Source: Nitrosomonadales bacterium
GTDB taxonomy: Bacteria > Pseudomonadota > Gammaproteobacteria > Burkholderiales > Gallionellaceae
Assembly: GCA_016177795.1 (NCBI GenBank)
Contig: JACOUM010000011.1
Coordinates: 1-60,343 of the forward strand
DNA length: 60,343 nt
Direction of reading: 5' to 3'
Of the stretch, positions 47,433 through 57,655 are shown in pieces. How positions within the stretch are numbered: position 1 is the first letter of the stretch; each line of letters starts with the position of its first letter. The notes below the pieces were generated by a model. That model was not told where the DNA came from. It did not search any database and was given only the letters and a program-made list of their open reading frames with translations. The translations under genes and the position numbers were made by a program.

Positions 47433-49148
47433 ATGAACTCAACCGCAGCAGCAGTACAAGACCTCGATAGTTTCGCCGCAATGTTTGAAGAAAGCTTGAC
47501 GCGCAAGGAAATGCGCGCGGGCGAACTGATTACCGCACAAGTCGTGCGTGTCGACCACAATATGGTCGTCGTGAATGCCGGATTGAAATCCGAAAGTTTG
47601 ATTCCGGTCGAGGAATTCCTCGACGCGAAAGGTGAGCTGGAAGTTAAGGCGGGCGATTTTGTTACTGTCGCGATTGAATCACTGGAAAACGGTTATGGCG
47701 AGACCAAGCTGTCGCGCGAAAAAGCCAAGCGTTTGGCTGCATGGCACGATCTGGAAGCGGCCATGGAAGAAGGCAGAATCGTGGAAGGCTTTGTCAGTGG
47801 AAAGGTCAAGGGCGGCCTGACTGCGATGGTCAACGGCATCCGCGCCTTCCTGCCGGGTTCGCTGGTGGACATCCGCCCGGTTAAGGACACCACACCTTAC
47901 GAAAACAAGACCATGGAACTTAAGGTCATCAAGCTGGACCGCAAGCGCAATAACGTGGTGGTTTCCCGCCGTGCGGTGCTGGAAGCATCGATGGGTGCCG
48001 ACCGCGAAGCGATCATGGAAAGCCTCAAGGAAGGCGCGATCGTCAAGGGTGTGGTCAAGAATATCACCGATTATGGCGCGTTTGTTGATTTGGGCGGTAT
48101 CGATGGCCTGCTGCACATCACTGATCTGGCCTGGCGCCGGGTGAAACATCCTTCCGAAGTGTTGAATGTAGGCGACGAGGTCGAAGCCAAGATTCTCAAG
48201 TTTGACCAGGAGAAGAGCCGTGTCTCGCTGGGCATCAAGCAGATGGGCGATGATCCTTGGAACGGTCTGGCACGCCGTTATCCGCAAGGCACCCGCCTGT
48301 TCGGCAAGGTGACCAACCTGACCGACTACGGCTCATTCGTCGAGATCGAACAAGGTATCGAAGGTCTGGTGCATGTTTCCGAAATGGACTGGACCAACAA
48401 GAATGTTCACCCATCCAAAGTTGTCGCATTGGGTGATGAAGTGGAAGTGATGATTCTGGAAATTGACGAGCAGCGCCGCCGCATTTCTCTGGGTATGAAA
48501 CAATGCAAAGCGAACCCATGGGACGATTTTGCGATCAACCACAAGAAGGGCGACAAGGTGAAGGGGCAAATCAAGTCCATCACCGACTTCGGCGTATTCA
48601 TCGGCTTGGATGGCGGCATCGACGGTTTGGTGCACTTGTCAGACCTGTCCTGGAGCCAGCCCGGTGAGGAAGCGGTGCGCAACTACAAGAAGGGCGACGA
48701 GGTCGAGGCTGTGGTATTGGCGATCGACGTGGAGCGTGAGCGTATTTCTCTTGGCATCAAGCAGATGGAAGGTGATCCTTTCGGCGGCTTTATTTCCGGA
48801 CACGAAAAGGGAGCCGTGGTCACAGGTACGGTGAAGGCGCTGGATGCGAAAGGGGCGACCATCGCGCTGGAAGGCGATGTTGAAGCTTATCTGAAAGCTT
48901 CCGAAGTATCCGCCGACCGTGTTGAAGACATCCGCACCCACCTGAAAGAGGGTGACAGCGTGACTGCCGTGATCATCAATGTGGATCGCAAGAATCGCGG
49001 TATCAATTTGTCGATCAAGGCGCTCAACAAGGCAGAAGAATCCGCCGCCATGCAGAAACTTTCTGCCGAAAGCGTTTCCAATGCAGGAACCACCAATCTG
49101 GGCGCATTGCTGAAGGCCAAGATGAGCGGCAGCAAGACTGAAGCCTGA
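47433..49148 (+). CDS. rpsA: 30S ribosomal protein S1
   Basis: 571 codons, six S1 (OB-fold) repeats. The first two bind the ribosome ([35 protein letters not shown]) and the later ones have the repeated [20 protein letters not shown] and SLGIKQM patterns. It brings mRNAs to the 30S subunit. It is followed by ihfB as in many proteobacteria. Confidence 0.97.
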   Translation: MNSTAAAVQDLDSFAAMFEESLTRKEMRAGELITAQVVRVDHNMVVVNAGLKSESLIPVEEFLDAKGELEVKAGDFVTVAIESLENGYGETKLSREKAKRLAAWHDLEAAMEEGRIVEGFVSGKVKGGLTAMVNGIRAFLPGSLVDIRPVKDTTPYENKTMELKVIKLDRKRNNVVVSRRAVLEASMGADREAIMESLKEGAIVKGVVKNITDYGAFVDLGGIDGLLHITDLAWRRVKHPSEVLNVGDEVEAKILKFDQEKSRVSLGIKQMGDDPWNGLARRYPQGTRLFGKVTNLTDYGSFVEIEQGIEGLVHVSEMDWTNKNVHPSKVVALGDEVEVMILEIDEQRRRISLGMKQCKANPWDDFAINHKKGDKVKGQIKSITDFGVFIGLDGGIDGLVHLSDLSWSQPGEEAVRNYKKGDEVEAVVLAIDVERERISLGIKQMEGDPFGGFISGHEKGAVVTGTVKALDAKGATIALEGDVEAYLKASEVSADRVEDIRTHLKEGDSVTAVIINVDRKNRGINLSIKALNKAEESAAMQKLSAESVSNAGTTNLGALLKAKMSGSKTEA

Positions 49149-49165
49149 GTCAGGGGGGTATTGCC

Positions 49166-49453
49166 ATGACTCGTTCCGATTTGATTGCCAGGCTTGCCGA
49201 ACTGCATCCGCAACTGTTGGCCAAGGACACCGAATTTGCCGTCAAGGTGATTCTGGATACGTTGACCGCTATGCTGGCGCGCGGCGGGCGTGTCGAGATT
49301 CGTGGTTTCGGCACTTTTGCCTTGAATTACCGCCCGCCGCGCCAAGGGCGTAATCCAAAGACGGGAGATAAGGTGAAAGTGCCGGCCAAGTATGTGCCGC
49401 ACTTCAAGGCAGGCAAAGAGTTGCGGGAGCGGGTCTGCGCGCATAAGTGCTGA
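49166..49453 (+). CDS. ihfB: Integration host factor beta subunit
   Basis: 95 codons, full length. DNA-bending heterodimer with IhfA. Typical IhfB segments are [34 protein letters not shown] and [18 protein letters not shown]. 17 bp after rpsA. IHF often assists sigma-54 promoters such as that of pilA. Confidence 0.96.
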   Translation: MTRSDLIARLAELHPQLLAKDTEFAVKVILDTLTAMLARGGRVEIRGFGTFALNYRPPRQGRNPKTGDKVKVPAKYVPHFKAGKELRERVCAHKC

Positions 49454-49548
49454 TTTCTGTCCTGTATGGTTGAAGGTGGCGGCATATCGCAAGGTATAGC
49501 CGCCATTTTTTATGCTATCGTTGTGGCGGTTTTTTTCGGGTAAAAGCT

Positions 49549-49845
49549 ATGCGTTATTTTGATTGGGCGTTGCGGATAGTATTGTTCATCGTACTGCTCG
49601 GATTTGCAGTCAAAAATGATCAGCCGGTCACGCTACGCTATTTTTTCGGCTATGAGTGGCAGTCTTCGCTGGTGGTTGCCCTGCTGCTGTTTTTTGCTGC
49701 CGGCACAGTTGTTGGCGTACTCGCCATGTTTTCCAATGTGCTGCAGCAGCGTCGCGAAATTGCGCGCTTGAAGCGCGATATCCGGGTCAAGAACAAACTT
49801 GCCGACATTGGCGAAACCCAGCAAATCCCCATTCAACCTTCCTGA
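49549..49845 (+). CDS. lapA: Lipopolysaccharide assembly protein A (LapA/DUF1049)
   Basis: 98 codons. Two transmembrane helices (about 8-24 and 42-64) and a basic cytoplasmic coiled tail (RREIARLKRDIRVKNKLA). The position between ihfB and lapB is diagnostic. It takes part in control of LPS synthesis with LapB and FtsH. Confidence 0.88.
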   Translation: MRYFDWALRIVLFIVLLGFAVKNDQPVTLRYFFGYEWQSSLVVALLLFFAAGTVVGVLAMFSNVLQQRREIARLKRDIRVKNKLADIGETQQIPIQPS

Positions 49846-49860
49846 TGCGCGTATCTGGTT

Positions 49861-51036
49861 ATGGAATTTGAACCCTGGATGCTGCTGGTCTTTCCGCTGT
49901 TTTTCGGCATGGGCTGGCTGGCTGCTCGCATCGACATCAAGGAATTGCTTTCGGAATCGAGCGCGCTGCCGCAATCGTATTTTCAGGGGCTCAACTTTTT
50001 GCTCAACGAGCAACAGGACAAGGCCATCGAAGCCTTCATCGAGGTGGTCAAGGTTGATCCGCAAACCATTGAATTGCACTTCGCGCTGGGCAGTCTGTTC
50101 CGGCGGCGCGGCGAAGTGGATCGCGCTTTGCGCATGCACCACAACTTGGTGGATCGGGCCGACCTGGATGATGACAAACGCCAGCAGGCCATTTTCGAAC
50201 TGGCGCAGGATTACCTGAAGGCAGGCATTTTCGATCGCGCCGAGAGCCTGTTCCGCGAACTGGAAAAAACCCCGTATGCCAAGCCGTCGCTGGAATTCAT
50301 GCTGGAGTTGTTCCAGAAGGAACATGACTGGCTCAAGGCGATTGAGGTAGCGCAACGGCTGGCAGCGTTGTCCGGGCAGTCTTTCAGCAAGCAGGCTGCC
50401 TTTTTCTATTGCGAACTGGCGAGCGAGGAGATTGCCGCTGGCGACCCCGCTGCGGCGCGCGGGCATCTGCAGCAGGCACTGGCGGTTTGCCCGAATGCGG
50501 TGCGTGCCACCATGATGCTGGGCGACATGTCGGCCGGCGAGGAAAAGCTTGACGAGGCAATCGCCATCTGGAAAAACATCGAGACGCAGGATGCGCAGTA
50601 TCTGCCGCTGGTGGCAGAGCGCCTGTTGGATGCCTATCGCAGCCTGGATCGTGAGGTGGATGGCATTGCCTTGTTGCGCGAGTACCTGAGCAAATATCAT
50701 TCGCTGGATTTGATGAATGTGGTATTCGACGGCGTGCTGAAAAACGAAGGCCCGGCTGCTGCCTACCAACTGGTGCGTGACGAATTGCAGCGCAACCCGA
50801 CCTTGCTGGGGCTGGATAAATTGCTCGAGGCGCGGCTGCTGGAGGTGCCGCTGGAGCGCCGCGCCGATGTCGGACTGGTGAAGGATCTGGTGCACAAGCG
50901 CACGCGCAATCTGGCGATGTATCACTGCGCCCATTGCGGCTTCAAGGCGCGCCAGTTCTACTGGCACTGCCCGGCCTGCCAGGCATGGGACAGCTACTCG
51001 CCGCGCCGCAGCGAAGAGACTGGAACCCCTTTATGA
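49861..51036 (+). CDS. lapB: Lipopolysaccharide assembly protein B (LapB)
   Basis: 391 codons. An N-terminal helix anchors it to the inner membrane, TPR repeats fill about 40-340, and a rubredoxin-like metal site ends it ([18 protein letters not shown]). In E. coli LapB controls LpxC proteolysis through FtsH, which sets LPS output. The stop overlaps pyrF by 4 bp (ATGA). Confidence 0.93.
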   Translation: MEFEPWMLLVFPLFFGMGWLAARIDIKELLSESSALPQSYFQGLNFLLNEQQDKAIEAFIEVVKVDPQTIELHFALGSLFRRRGEVDRALRMHHNLVDRADLDDDKRQQAIFELAQDYLKAGIFDRAESLFRELEKTPYAKPSLEFMLELFQKEHDWLKAIEVAQRLAALSGQSFSKQAAFFYCELASEEIAAGDPAAARGHLQQALAVCPNAVRATMMLGDMSAGEEKLDEAIAIWKNIETQDAQYLPLVAERLLDAYRSLDREVDGIALLREYLSKYHSLDLMNVVFDGVLKNEGPAAAYQLVRDELQRNPTLLGLDKLLEARLLEVPLERRADVGLVKDLVHKRTRNLAMYHCAHCGFKARQFYWHCPACQAWDSYSPRRSEETGTPL

Positions 51037-51731
51037 ACGACCCGAAGATCATCGTCGCGCTGGATTATCCGGAGGCCGCGCCGGCGCTGGCGCTGGCCGA
51101 GCGGCTGCAGCCGGAACTGTGCCGCCTGAAAGTCGGCAAGGAATTGTTCACCGCGACCGGCCCCGCGCTGCTGGAGCAGTTGATGAAGCGCGGCTTCGAG
51201 GTTTTCCTCGACCTGAAATTTCACGACATCCCCAACACCACCGCGCAGGCCTGCAAGGCTGCGGCAGGCCTCGGCGTATGGATGGTAAACGTGCATGCGC
51301 TGGGCGGGCGCAAGATGCTGGAAGCGGCGCGCGAGGCGGTTGCGCAGGCAGCACAACCACCCAAGCTGATTGCCGTGACCGTGTTGACTAGCATGGCGCG
51401 TGAAGATTTGGTCGATCTTGGGATTGCCGATACGCCAGCCGAACTGGTGCAGCGTTTAGCGAAACTGGCGCACGACAGCGGGCTGGACGGCGTGGTGTGT
51501 TCCGCACAGGAAGCGCCGCAGTTACGCCCCAAATATGGTGAAGGATTCTGCCTGGTGACGCCGGGTATTCGCCCGGCAGATTCTGCCGCCGACGACCAAT
51601 CGCGCATCATGACCCCGCTCTCTGCTATAAGAGCGGGTTCCAGTTATCTGGTGATCGGACGCCCGATCACCAAGGCGGCAGACCCCTTGCAGGTGCTGCT
51701 CGACATCACTCATGAAATCGGAGTTTCGTGA
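51033..51731 (+). CDS. pyrF: Orotidine 5'-phosphate decarboxylase
   Basis: 232 codons from the ATG at 51033. Motifs: [23 protein letters not shown] and the catalytic [11 protein letters not shown]; also [25 protein letters not shown] and YLVIGRPIT. Final step of UMP synthesis. Coupled to lapB upstream and rfaE1 downstream. Confidence 0.96.
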   Translation: MNDPKIIVALDYPEAAPALALAERLQPELCRLKVGKELFTATGPALLEQLMKRGFEVFLDLKFHDIPNTTAQACKAAAGLGVWMVNVHALGGRKMLEAAREAVAQAAQPPKLIAVTVLTSMAREDLVDLGIADTPAELVQRLAKLAHDSGLDGVVCSAQEAPQLRPKYGEGFCLVTPGIRPADSAADDQSRIMTPLSAIRAGSSYLVIGRPITKAADPLQVLLDITHEIGVS

Positions 51732-52669
51732 TGACAGTGTTACCAAAATTCGACAGCGCAAAAATACTGGTAGTCGGCGACGTGATGCTGGATCGCTACT
51801 GGTTCGGCGACGTATGCCGTATTTCGCCGGAAGCACCGGTGCCGGTGCTCAAGGTCGAGCGCGTCGAGGAGCGTCCCGGCGGGGCGGCCAACGTGGCGCG
51901 CAACATCGCCGCTCTCGGCGGACAGACCACCCTGCTGTCGGTGGTCGGCGACGACGAGGCGGGGGCATGCCTAGAAAAATTGCTCAACACGCACGACAAC
52001 ATCAGCGCGCTGCTACATCGCGATAGCAGCATCTCGACCATCATCAAGCTGCGCGCCGTCGCGCGACATCAGCAATTGCTGCGCATCGATTTCGAGACGC
52101 CGCCCAGCCACGAGGTGCTGAATGCCAAGCTGGCGGATTTCCGCGTCAAGCTGCCGGAGGCGGATGTGGTAATCCTGTCCGACTACGGCAAGGGCGGGCT
52201 GGCGCATATCGCCGAGATGATCCGGCTGGCGCGCGCTGCGGGCAAGCCGGTGCTGGTCGATCCCAAGGGCGACGATTACGCGCGCTATCGCGGTGCGACG
52301 CTGCTTACGCCGAACCGCAGCGAGTTCCGCGAAGTGGCAGGGAGCTGGAAGAGCGATGCCGAATTCGACGCGAAAGCGGAGAAGCTGCGCACCGAATTGC
52401 AACTCGATGCGCTGCTGGTCACGCGCAGCGAGGACGGCATGAGCCTGTACCGCGCCAACGAGGCGCTGCACGAACCGACGCAGACGCGCGAGGTATTCGA
52501 CGTCAGCGGCGCGGGCGACACCGTGATCGCCACGCTGGCGGTGATGCTGGCGAGCGGCGCAGACCTGCCCGGCGCGATGCGTATCGCCAACCGCGCGGCT
52601 GGCATCGTGGTCGGCAAGCTGGGTACGGCGGTGGTCAGCCGCGAAGAAATCATTCAGGATATGCAGTAG
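51731..52669 (+). CDS. rfaE1: D-glycero-beta-D-manno-heptose-7-phosphate kinase (single-domain HldE1)
   Basis: 312 codons from the ATG at 51731, which overlaps the pyrF stop as TGATG; a GTG at 51728 is also possible. PfkB family: VGDVMLDRYWFGDV, RPGGAANVARNIAALGG and DVSGAGDTVIATLA with the catalytic Asp. It lacks the adenylyltransferase half of E. coli HldE, so a separate rfaE2 must lie elsewhere. It makes ADP-heptose for LPS core. Confidence 0.94.
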   Translation: MTVLPKFDSAKILVVGDVMLDRYWFGDVCRISPEAPVPVLKVERVEERPGGAANVARNIAALGGQTTLLSVVGDDEAGACLEKLLNTHDNISALLHRDSSISTIIKLRAVARHQQLLRIDFETPPSHEVLNAKLADFRVKLPEADVVILSDYGKGGLAHIAEMIRLARAAGKPVLVDPKGDDYARYRGATLLTPNRSEFREVAGSWKSDAEFDAKAEKLRTELQLDALLVTRSEDGMSLYRANEALHEPTQTREVFDVSGAGDTVIATLAVMLASGADLPGAMRIANRAAGIVVGKLGTAVVSREEIIQDMQ

Positions 52670-52685
52670 AAACCAGGGAGTAGTG

Positions 52686-52758
52686 AGTAGGAAGTAGGAA
52701 GTGGTGAGTGGGGGAGTGGCTTACCCACTTTCTACTTTCTACTGAGGTGCGCAGCACC
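52686..52758. repeat. Palindromic repeats between rfaE1 and hldD
   Basis: AGTAGGAAGTAGGAAGTGG (52686-52704) is an imperfect inverted copy of CCCACTTTCTACTTTCTACT (52724-52743). A second small hairpin has GGTGC/GCACC arms (52746-52758). Low-complexity AGTAGGA-type units as in a REP-like element; it lies in the hldD 5' region. Confidence 0.75.
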
Positions 52759-52794
52759 GCTCCACTTCCTGGAAATAATTTGAAAGGAATAAAG

Positions 52795-53793
52795 ATGTAC
52801 TACATCGTTACCGGCGCCGCCGGGTTTATCGGTTCCAACCTGGTCAAGGCGCTCAACGGGCGTGGCGAGAGCAACATCATCGCGGTGGACAACCTCAGGA
52901 ACGCAGACAAGTTCAGGAACCTGGCCGATTGCGAAATCGCCGATTACCTCGACAAGGAAGATTTCCTGAAAAAATTGCAGGACGGTTTCTTCGACGGCTT
53001 GGTTAGCGCGGTGCTGCACCAGGGCGCGTGCTCCGACACCATGGAAACCGACGGCCGCTACATGATGGACAACAACTACCAGTACTCGCTGGAGTTGCTG
53101 AACTACTGCCAGAACGAGGAGATTCCGTTCCTGTATGCCTCGTCCGCGTCGGTGTATGGCGGCGGCAAGGCGTTCAGGGAAAGCCGCGAATGCGAAGCGC
53201 CGCTGAACGTGTACGCCTACTCCAAATTCCTGTTCGACCAGATCGTGCGCCGCCGCTGGCACAAGCGCAACGCGCAGATCGTCGGCCTGCGCTATTTCAA
53301 CGTGTACGGTCCGCGCGAGCAGCACAAGGGGCGCATGGCCTCGGTCGCGTTCCACTTCTTCAACCAGTATCGCGCCGAAGGCAAGGTGAAGCTGTTCGAG
53401 GGCTGCGATGGCTACGCCAACGGCGGGCAGCTGCGCGATTTCGTTTCGGTCGAGGATGCGGTCAAGGTAAATATGTACTTTCTCGACCATCCGCACAAAT
53501 CCGGCATCTTCAACCTTGGCACCGGGCAGGCGCAGAGCTTCAACGACGTGGCGGCGGCGACCATCAATGCTTTGCGCAACGCTGACGGCAAATCTGCGCT
53601 AAGCTTGACCGAACTGCAACAGCAGGGCCTGATCGAGTACATCCCGTTCCCCGATGCCTTGCGCGGCAAATACCAGAGCTACACCCAGGCCGACATCGGC
53701 GCGCTGCGCAGCAGCGGCTATGCGGAGCCGTTCCTGACGGTCGAGCAGGGAGTGGCGAAGTATGTGGAGCAGCTGCACAGGGCAGCTTCCTGA
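52795..53793 (+). CDS. hldD: ADP-L-glycero-D-manno-heptose 6-epimerase
   Basis: 332 codons from the ATG at 52795 (AAAGGA upstream). SDR fold with NADP-binding [22 protein letters not shown] and the catalytic Tyr-Lys in [10 protein letters not shown]; also [18 protein letters not shown] and DFVSVEDAV. Last step of ADP-heptose synthesis for LPS inner core, after rfaE1. Confidence 0.96.
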   Translation: MYYIVTGAAGFIGSNLVKALNGRGESNIIAVDNLRNADKFRNLADCEIADYLDKEDFLKKLQDGFFDGLVSAVLHQGACSDTMETDGRYMMDNNYQYSLELLNYCQNEEIPFLYASSASVYGGGKAFRESRECEAPLNVYAYSKFLFDQIVRRRWHKRNAQIVGLRYFNVYGPREQHKGRMASVAFHFFNQYRAEGKVKLFEGCDGYANGGQLRDFVSVEDAVKVNMYFLDHPHKSGIFNLGTGQAQSFNDVAAATINALRNADGKSALSLTELQQQGLIEYIPFPDALRGKYQSYTQADIGALRSSGYAEPFLTVEQGVAKYVEQLHRAAS

Positions 53794-53794
53794 A

Positions 53795-54682
53795 ATGTAT
53801 CCATCCATAGAAAATTTCGTCGGCAACACACCGCTGGTGCAACTCAGGCGCATCCCCGGTGCCACCTCGAACGTCATCCTCGCCAAGCTCGAAGGCAACA
53901 ACCCCGCCGGTTCGGTGAAGGACCGCCCGGCGCTGTCGATGATCATGCGCGCCGAAGCGCGCGGTGACATCAGGCCGGGCGACACGCTGATCGAGGCGAC
54001 CAGCGGCAACACCGGCATCGCGCTGGCGATGGCGGCGGCGGTGCGCGGCTACAGGATGATCCTGGTCATGCCGGACAACCAGAGCGCGGAACGCCGCCAG
54101 ACCATGCATGCCTTTGGCGCGGAACTGGTGCTGACGCCGAAAGAAGGCAGCATGGAGCTGGCGCGCGACACGGCGGAAAAGCTGCGTGCCGAAGGGCGCG
54201 GCATCATCCTCGACCAGTTCGCCAACCCCGATAATCCACTGGCGCATTACGAAGGCACCGCGCCGGAAATCTGGCGCGACACGCAAGGCCAACTCACGCA
54301 CTTCGTCAGCAGCATGGGCACCACCGGCACCATCATGGGCTGCTCGCGCTTCTTCAAGGAAAAGAATCCAGCCATCCGGATCATCGGCGTGCAACCCGAA
54401 GAGGGCGCGCAGATTCCCGGCATCCGCAAATGGCCGCCGGCCTATTTGCCGAAAATCTACGACGGCAGGAACGTGGACAGCCTGGAATACGTGAGCCAAC
54501 ACGATGCGGAGGAAATGACGCGCCGCTTGGCGCGCGAGGAAGGCATCTTCTGCGGCATCTCGTCCGGCGGCGCGCTGGCCGTGGCGCTGCGCATCTCGCA
54601 GCGGGTCGAGAACGCGACCATCGCATTCATCGTCTGCGACCGCGGGGATCGCTATCTTTCCACCGGAGTTTTTCCGGCCTAA
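53795..54682 (+). CDS. cysM: Cysteine synthase B (O-acetylserine/O-phosphoserine sulfhydrylase)
   Basis: 295 codons from the ATG at 53795, 1 bp after the hldD stop. PLP enzyme with the Schiff-base Lys in NPAGSVKDRPA, the substrate loop EATSGNTGIALAM, and the cofactor phosphate site SSMGTTGTIMG. The N-terminal IENFVGNTPLVQL and the RPALSMI sequence favour CysM over CysK. It overlaps the 3' end of the convergent amiC gene by 4 bp. Confidence 0.94.
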   Translation: MYPSIENFVGNTPLVQLRRIPGATSNVILAKLEGNNPAGSVKDRPALSMIMRAEARGDIRPGDTLIEATSGNTGIALAMAAAVRGYRMILVMPDNQSAERRQTMHAFGAELVLTPKEGSMELARDTAEKLRAEGRGIILDQFANPDNPLAHYEGTAPEIWRDTQGQLTHFVSSMGTTGTIMGCSRFFKEKNPAIRIIGVQPEEGAQIPGIRKWPPAYLPKIYDGRNVDSLEYVSQHDAEEMTRRLAREEGIFCGISSGGALAVALRISQRVENATIAFIVCDRGDRYLSTGVFPA

Positions 54683-56019
54683 AACTCCGCCTGTGCGAAC
54701 TTCGGTTTGGACAGCGGCGGGTTTTGCGCGAAGTAGCGCTTGATGCCGTTCAGAACCGCATTGGCGATTTTCATTTGATAGCCTTCATCATTCAGGCGAC
54801 GCTCTTCGCTGGGGTTGCTGATGAAGGCGGTCTCGACGAGGATCGACGGGATATCCGGCGATTTCAGCACGGCGAATCCGGCCTGCTCGACTTGGCCGCG
54901 ATGCAGGTCGTTGATGTCACCCAGTTCGTTCAGCACATGCTTGGCCAGTTTCATGCTGTCGTTGATGGTGGCGGTCTGCGACAGGTCGAGCAGGGTGCGC
55001 GCCAGATAGGGGTCTTTCACCGCGATGTTCACCCCGCCGATCAGGTCGGCCTCGTTTTCTTTCTTCGCCAGCCAGCGCGCCGCGGCGCTGGTCGCGCCGT
55101 GCTCGGAGAGCGCGAATACCGACGAGCCGCGCGCAGTCTTCTTGATGAAGGCGTCGGCGTGGATAGAGACGAACAGGTCCGCGTTGACCTTGCGTGCCTT
55201 GGCGACGCGACCGACGAGCGGGATGAAATAATCGCCGTCGCGGATCAGCACGCCGCGCATGTTCGGCGTGTCGTCGATCAGCGCCCTGACCTTGCGCGCG
55301 ATCGCCAGCGTGACATTTTTCTCGCGGGAGCCGCGCCTGCCGCGTGCACCGGGATCTTCGCCGCCGTGTCCGGCATCGATGGCGACGATCAGCGTGCGGG
55401 CGCGCAGTTCGGGTATGTTTCCGGCAGGCGCGGCCGGCGGCTGCGCGTCGGTTTTGCCGGTAGTCGGTTTTGCGACCGGCTCCAGTTTTTCTTCGGCAAA
55501 TAATGCTATCGAGTCAGGCGGCTCTGCAGTAGCGGTTGCGGCGGGCGCGCTGGCGGCTTCGGGTAGTGGCGCCTGGATTTTTTCGAGCAGGGCCATCAGC
55601 GGGTCTGGCGGTTCGGCGGGATACACGTCCAGCACCAGGCGGAAGCCGTATTCGCCGACTGGTTTGAGGACGAATAGTTGCGGCTCAACTTCGCTTTTCA
55701 AGTCGAGCACCAGACGCACCACACCGGGTTTGAATTGTCCGATGCGCACGCTCTTGATGTAGGGATCATCGTCGCCGACCAGCTTGGTCAGGCCGTTGAG
55801 TGTGTTGTCGAGCTCAACATCTTCCAGATCGATGACCAGGCGTTCCGGATCGCTCACGGTGAACATGTTGTGGCGGATGACCTGTCTGGATTCGAGCGTC
55901 AGGCGCGTGTAATCCTGTGCCGGCCAGACGCGTGCTGCACTGACGGCAACGGCTGCAAATACTTGTGGCAGCCACAGCAGTGTTGTAAAAGTGAGAAGCG
56001 TTACAACTGCTCTAAGCAT
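54679..56019 (-). CDS. amiC: N-acetylmuramoyl-L-alanine amidase (AmiC-like)
   Basis: 446 codons from the ATG at 56019 (MLRAVVTLLTFTTLLWLP); an earlier start at 56133 is unlikely because it would place 38 non-signal residues in front. Signal peptide, AMIN domain (about 30-130; VWPAQDYTRLTLESRQ), a Pro/Ala linker, and Amidase_3 (about 215-430) with the zinc residues in AIDAGHGGEDPGARG, LFVSIHADAF and LVETAFISNPSEE. It cleaves septal peptidoglycan in the periplasm. The gene overlaps the tsaE end by 19 bp, the usual tsaE-ami pair. Confidence 0.94.
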   Translation of the reverse strand: MLRAVVTLLTFTTLLWLPQVFAAVAVSAARVWPAQDYTRLTLESRQVIRHNMFTVSDPERLVIDLEDVELDNTLNGLTKLVGDDDPYIKSVRIGQFKPGVVRLVLDLKSEVEPQLFVLKPVGEYGFRLVLDVYPAEPPDPLMALLEKIQAPLPEAASAPAATATAEPPDSIALFAEEKLEPVAKPTTGKTDAQPPAAPAGNIPELRARTLIVAIDAGHGGEDPGARGRRGSREKNVTLAIARKVRALIDDTPNMRGVLIRDGDYFIPLVGRVAKARKVNADLFVSIHADAFIKKTARGSSVFALSEHGATSAAARWLAKKENEADLIGGVNIAVKDPYLARTLLDLSQTATINDSMKLAKHVLNELGDINDLHRGQVEQAGFAVLKSPDIPSILVETAFISNPSEERRLNDEGYQMKIANAVLNGIKRYFAQNPPLSKPKFAQAEF

Positions 56020-56540
56020 TGTCTGCCTGTCTCCGTATTGGCACGAACCTCCGCTTTGCGTCCCTCGTTCAGAATCGTCAGATTGATTTCCACATCGGCC
56101 TGCGGGGCTAGCCCCTGTGCTTTCTCCGGCCATTCAATGAAAAAGACATTATGCCCGTCAAACTCATCGCGGAAGCCGGCTGCTTCCCATTCTGCCTCAT
56201 CATGCAGACGATACAGGTCGAAGTGGCGCAAGTTTAACCCGGTGACATGGTAGGGTTCAACCAGCGTATAGGTGGGGCTTTTGACGCGGCCGGAAAAACC
56301 CAGCGCATTCAGCATGCCGCGTACCAGCGTGGTCTTGCCCGCACCTAGCTCGCCGCGCAGGTGGATCACCATGCCGGGTCTAAGCTGTGCGGCAAGGCGC
56401 CGCGCCAGCGCGAGAGTAGCATCTTCATCGGCGAGGAAGAATGAGAGATTCGCGCAGCGGTCGTTCGTCCCCTCTCCCGCTTGCGGGGGAGGGTTAGGGT
56501 GGGGGGCGGGCATGGCGTGCTCCATCATCAGAGACGGCAT
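56001..56540 (-). CDS. tsaE: tRNA threonylcarbamoyladenosine biosynthesis ATPase TsaE
   Basis: 179 codons as the longest form. P-loop GELGAGKTTLVRGML, SPTYTLVEPY and HFDLYRLHDEAEWEAAGF are diagnostic. It works with TsaB and TsaD in making t6A37. The true start is unclear: the first 25 residues (PAPHPNPPPQAGEG) are translated from a widespread intergenic palindrome, and no ATG lies between it and the conserved domain. It may start at 56522, 56513 or another codon in that repeat. Confidence 0.92.
   Translation of the reverse strand: MPSLMMEHAMPAPHPNPPPQAGEGTNDRCANLSFFLADEDATLALARRLAAQLRPGMVIHLRGELGAGKTTLVRGMLNALGFSGRVKSPTYTLVEPYHVTGLNLRHFDLYRLHDEAEWEAAGFRDEFDGHNVFFIEWPEKAQGLAPQADVEINLTILNEGRKAEVRANTETGRQCLEQL
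56469..56510. repeat. REP-like palindrome overlapping the tsaE 5' end
   Basis: CCTCTCCCGC (56471-56480) faces GCGGGGGAGG (56483-56492), followed by GTTAGGGTGGGG. This sequence type is common between genes in proteobacteria and gives the PHPNPPPQAGEG peptide when translated. Confidence 0.85.
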
Positions 56541-56581
56541 CTTTGCCGTTCCCGCATGCTGATTCGGCTATCATCCGGACT

Positions 56582-57655
56582 ATGCAAAACGAAATTCCTC
56601 AATCGGTTGATTATGCCGCGCTTGCCGCGCAAATACGCTCGTGGGCGCATGAACTTGGCTTTCAGGCCGTGGGTATCAGCGACACCGATCTGTCAACTGC
56701 GGAGAACGGTCTGTTGCAATGGCTGGCCGATGGCTATCATGGTTCGATGGATTATATGGCAAAACATGGCACCAGACGCAGCCGCCCGGCGGAGTTGCTG
56801 CCCGGTACGCTGCGTGTGATCTCGCTACGCATGAACTGCGCACCGCCCAATGCGCGGGACAGTTGGCAGGTGTTGGCGGAGGGGGACCGTGCTTTCATCT
56901 CGCGCTATGCGTTGGGGCGCGATTACCACAAGGTAATGCGCAACCGTCTGGCGAAGCTGGCAGAGAAAATTCGCGCCGAAGTGGTTGAATTCAACGGGCG
57001 CGTATTCACCGACAGCGCCCCGGTGCTGGAGGTGGAGTTGGCGCGCAAGGCCGGCATGGGTTGGCGCGGCAAGCACACCCTGCTGCTGTCGCGCGAACAT
57101 GGCTCACGGTTTTTTCTCGGCGAGATTTATGTGAACCTGCCACTGCCGGTTGCTGAGCCACAGCAGGAGCATTGCGGGAGTTGTACGCGCTGCATCGATG
57201 TTTGCCCGACACGGGCCATCATCGCGCCGTATCGTGTCGATGCGCGTCGCTGTATTTCCTATCTGACTATCGAACTTAAGGGCAGCATCCCCATTGAATT
57301 ACGCGCGCTGATCGGTAATCGCATTTACGGTTGCGACGATTGTCAGCTGGTTTGTCCATGGAACAATTTTGCGCAGGCCAGCGTCGAGCCAGATTTTGCC
57401 GTGCGCCACGGGCTGGACGATGTGTCACTGGTGGAGTTGTTCGCGTGGGACGAGGCCGAATTCAATAGCAAGTTGGCGGGTAGCGCGATCTATCGCATCG
57501 GTCACGAGCAATGGCTGCGCAACATCGCCGTTGCGTTGGGCAATGCGCCGCAGAGCGCCGTGGCAATTGCTGCCTTGCAGTCGCGTGCGGAGCATCCTTC
57601 GAAGATGGTGCGCGAGCATGTGGCGTGGGCGCTGGCGCGACAGTCTAATAAATAA
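56582..57655 (+). CDS. queG: Epoxyqueuosine reductase
   Basis: 357 codons from the ATG at 56582. Last step of queuosine synthesis in tRNA, a cobalamin-dependent Fe-S enzyme. Two [4Fe-4S] sites are CGSCTRCIDVCPTRAI and CDDCQLVCPWN. The N-terminal B12-binding part has GFQAVGISDTDLS and YMAKHGTRRSRPAELLPG. The C-terminus is HEAT-like. It is divergent from tsaE and its last 11 bp overlap the convergent methyltransferase gene. Confidence 0.95.
   Translation: MQNEIPQSVDYAALAAQIRSWAHELGFQAVGISDTDLSTAENGLLQWLADGYHGSMDYMAKHGTRRSRPAELLPGTLRVISLRMNCAPPNARDSWQVLAEGDRAFISRYALGRDYHKVMRNRLAKLAEKIRAEVVEFNGRVFTDSAPVLEVELARKAGMGWRGKHTLLLSREHGSRFFLGEIYVNLPLPVAEPQQEHCGSCTRCIDVCPTRAIIAPYRVDARRCISYLTIELKGSIPIELRALIGNRIYGCDDCQLVCPWNNFAQASVEPDFAVRHGLDDVSLVELFAWDEAEFNSKLAGSAIYRIGHEQWLRNIAVALGNAPQSAVAIAALQSRAEHPSKMVREHVAWALARQSNK

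Noticed and set aside
54430..55503. Long plus-strand frame of 357 codons antisense to amiC
   Set aside because: High-GC shadow frame; amiC on the other strand has a signal peptide and zinc-site motifs.
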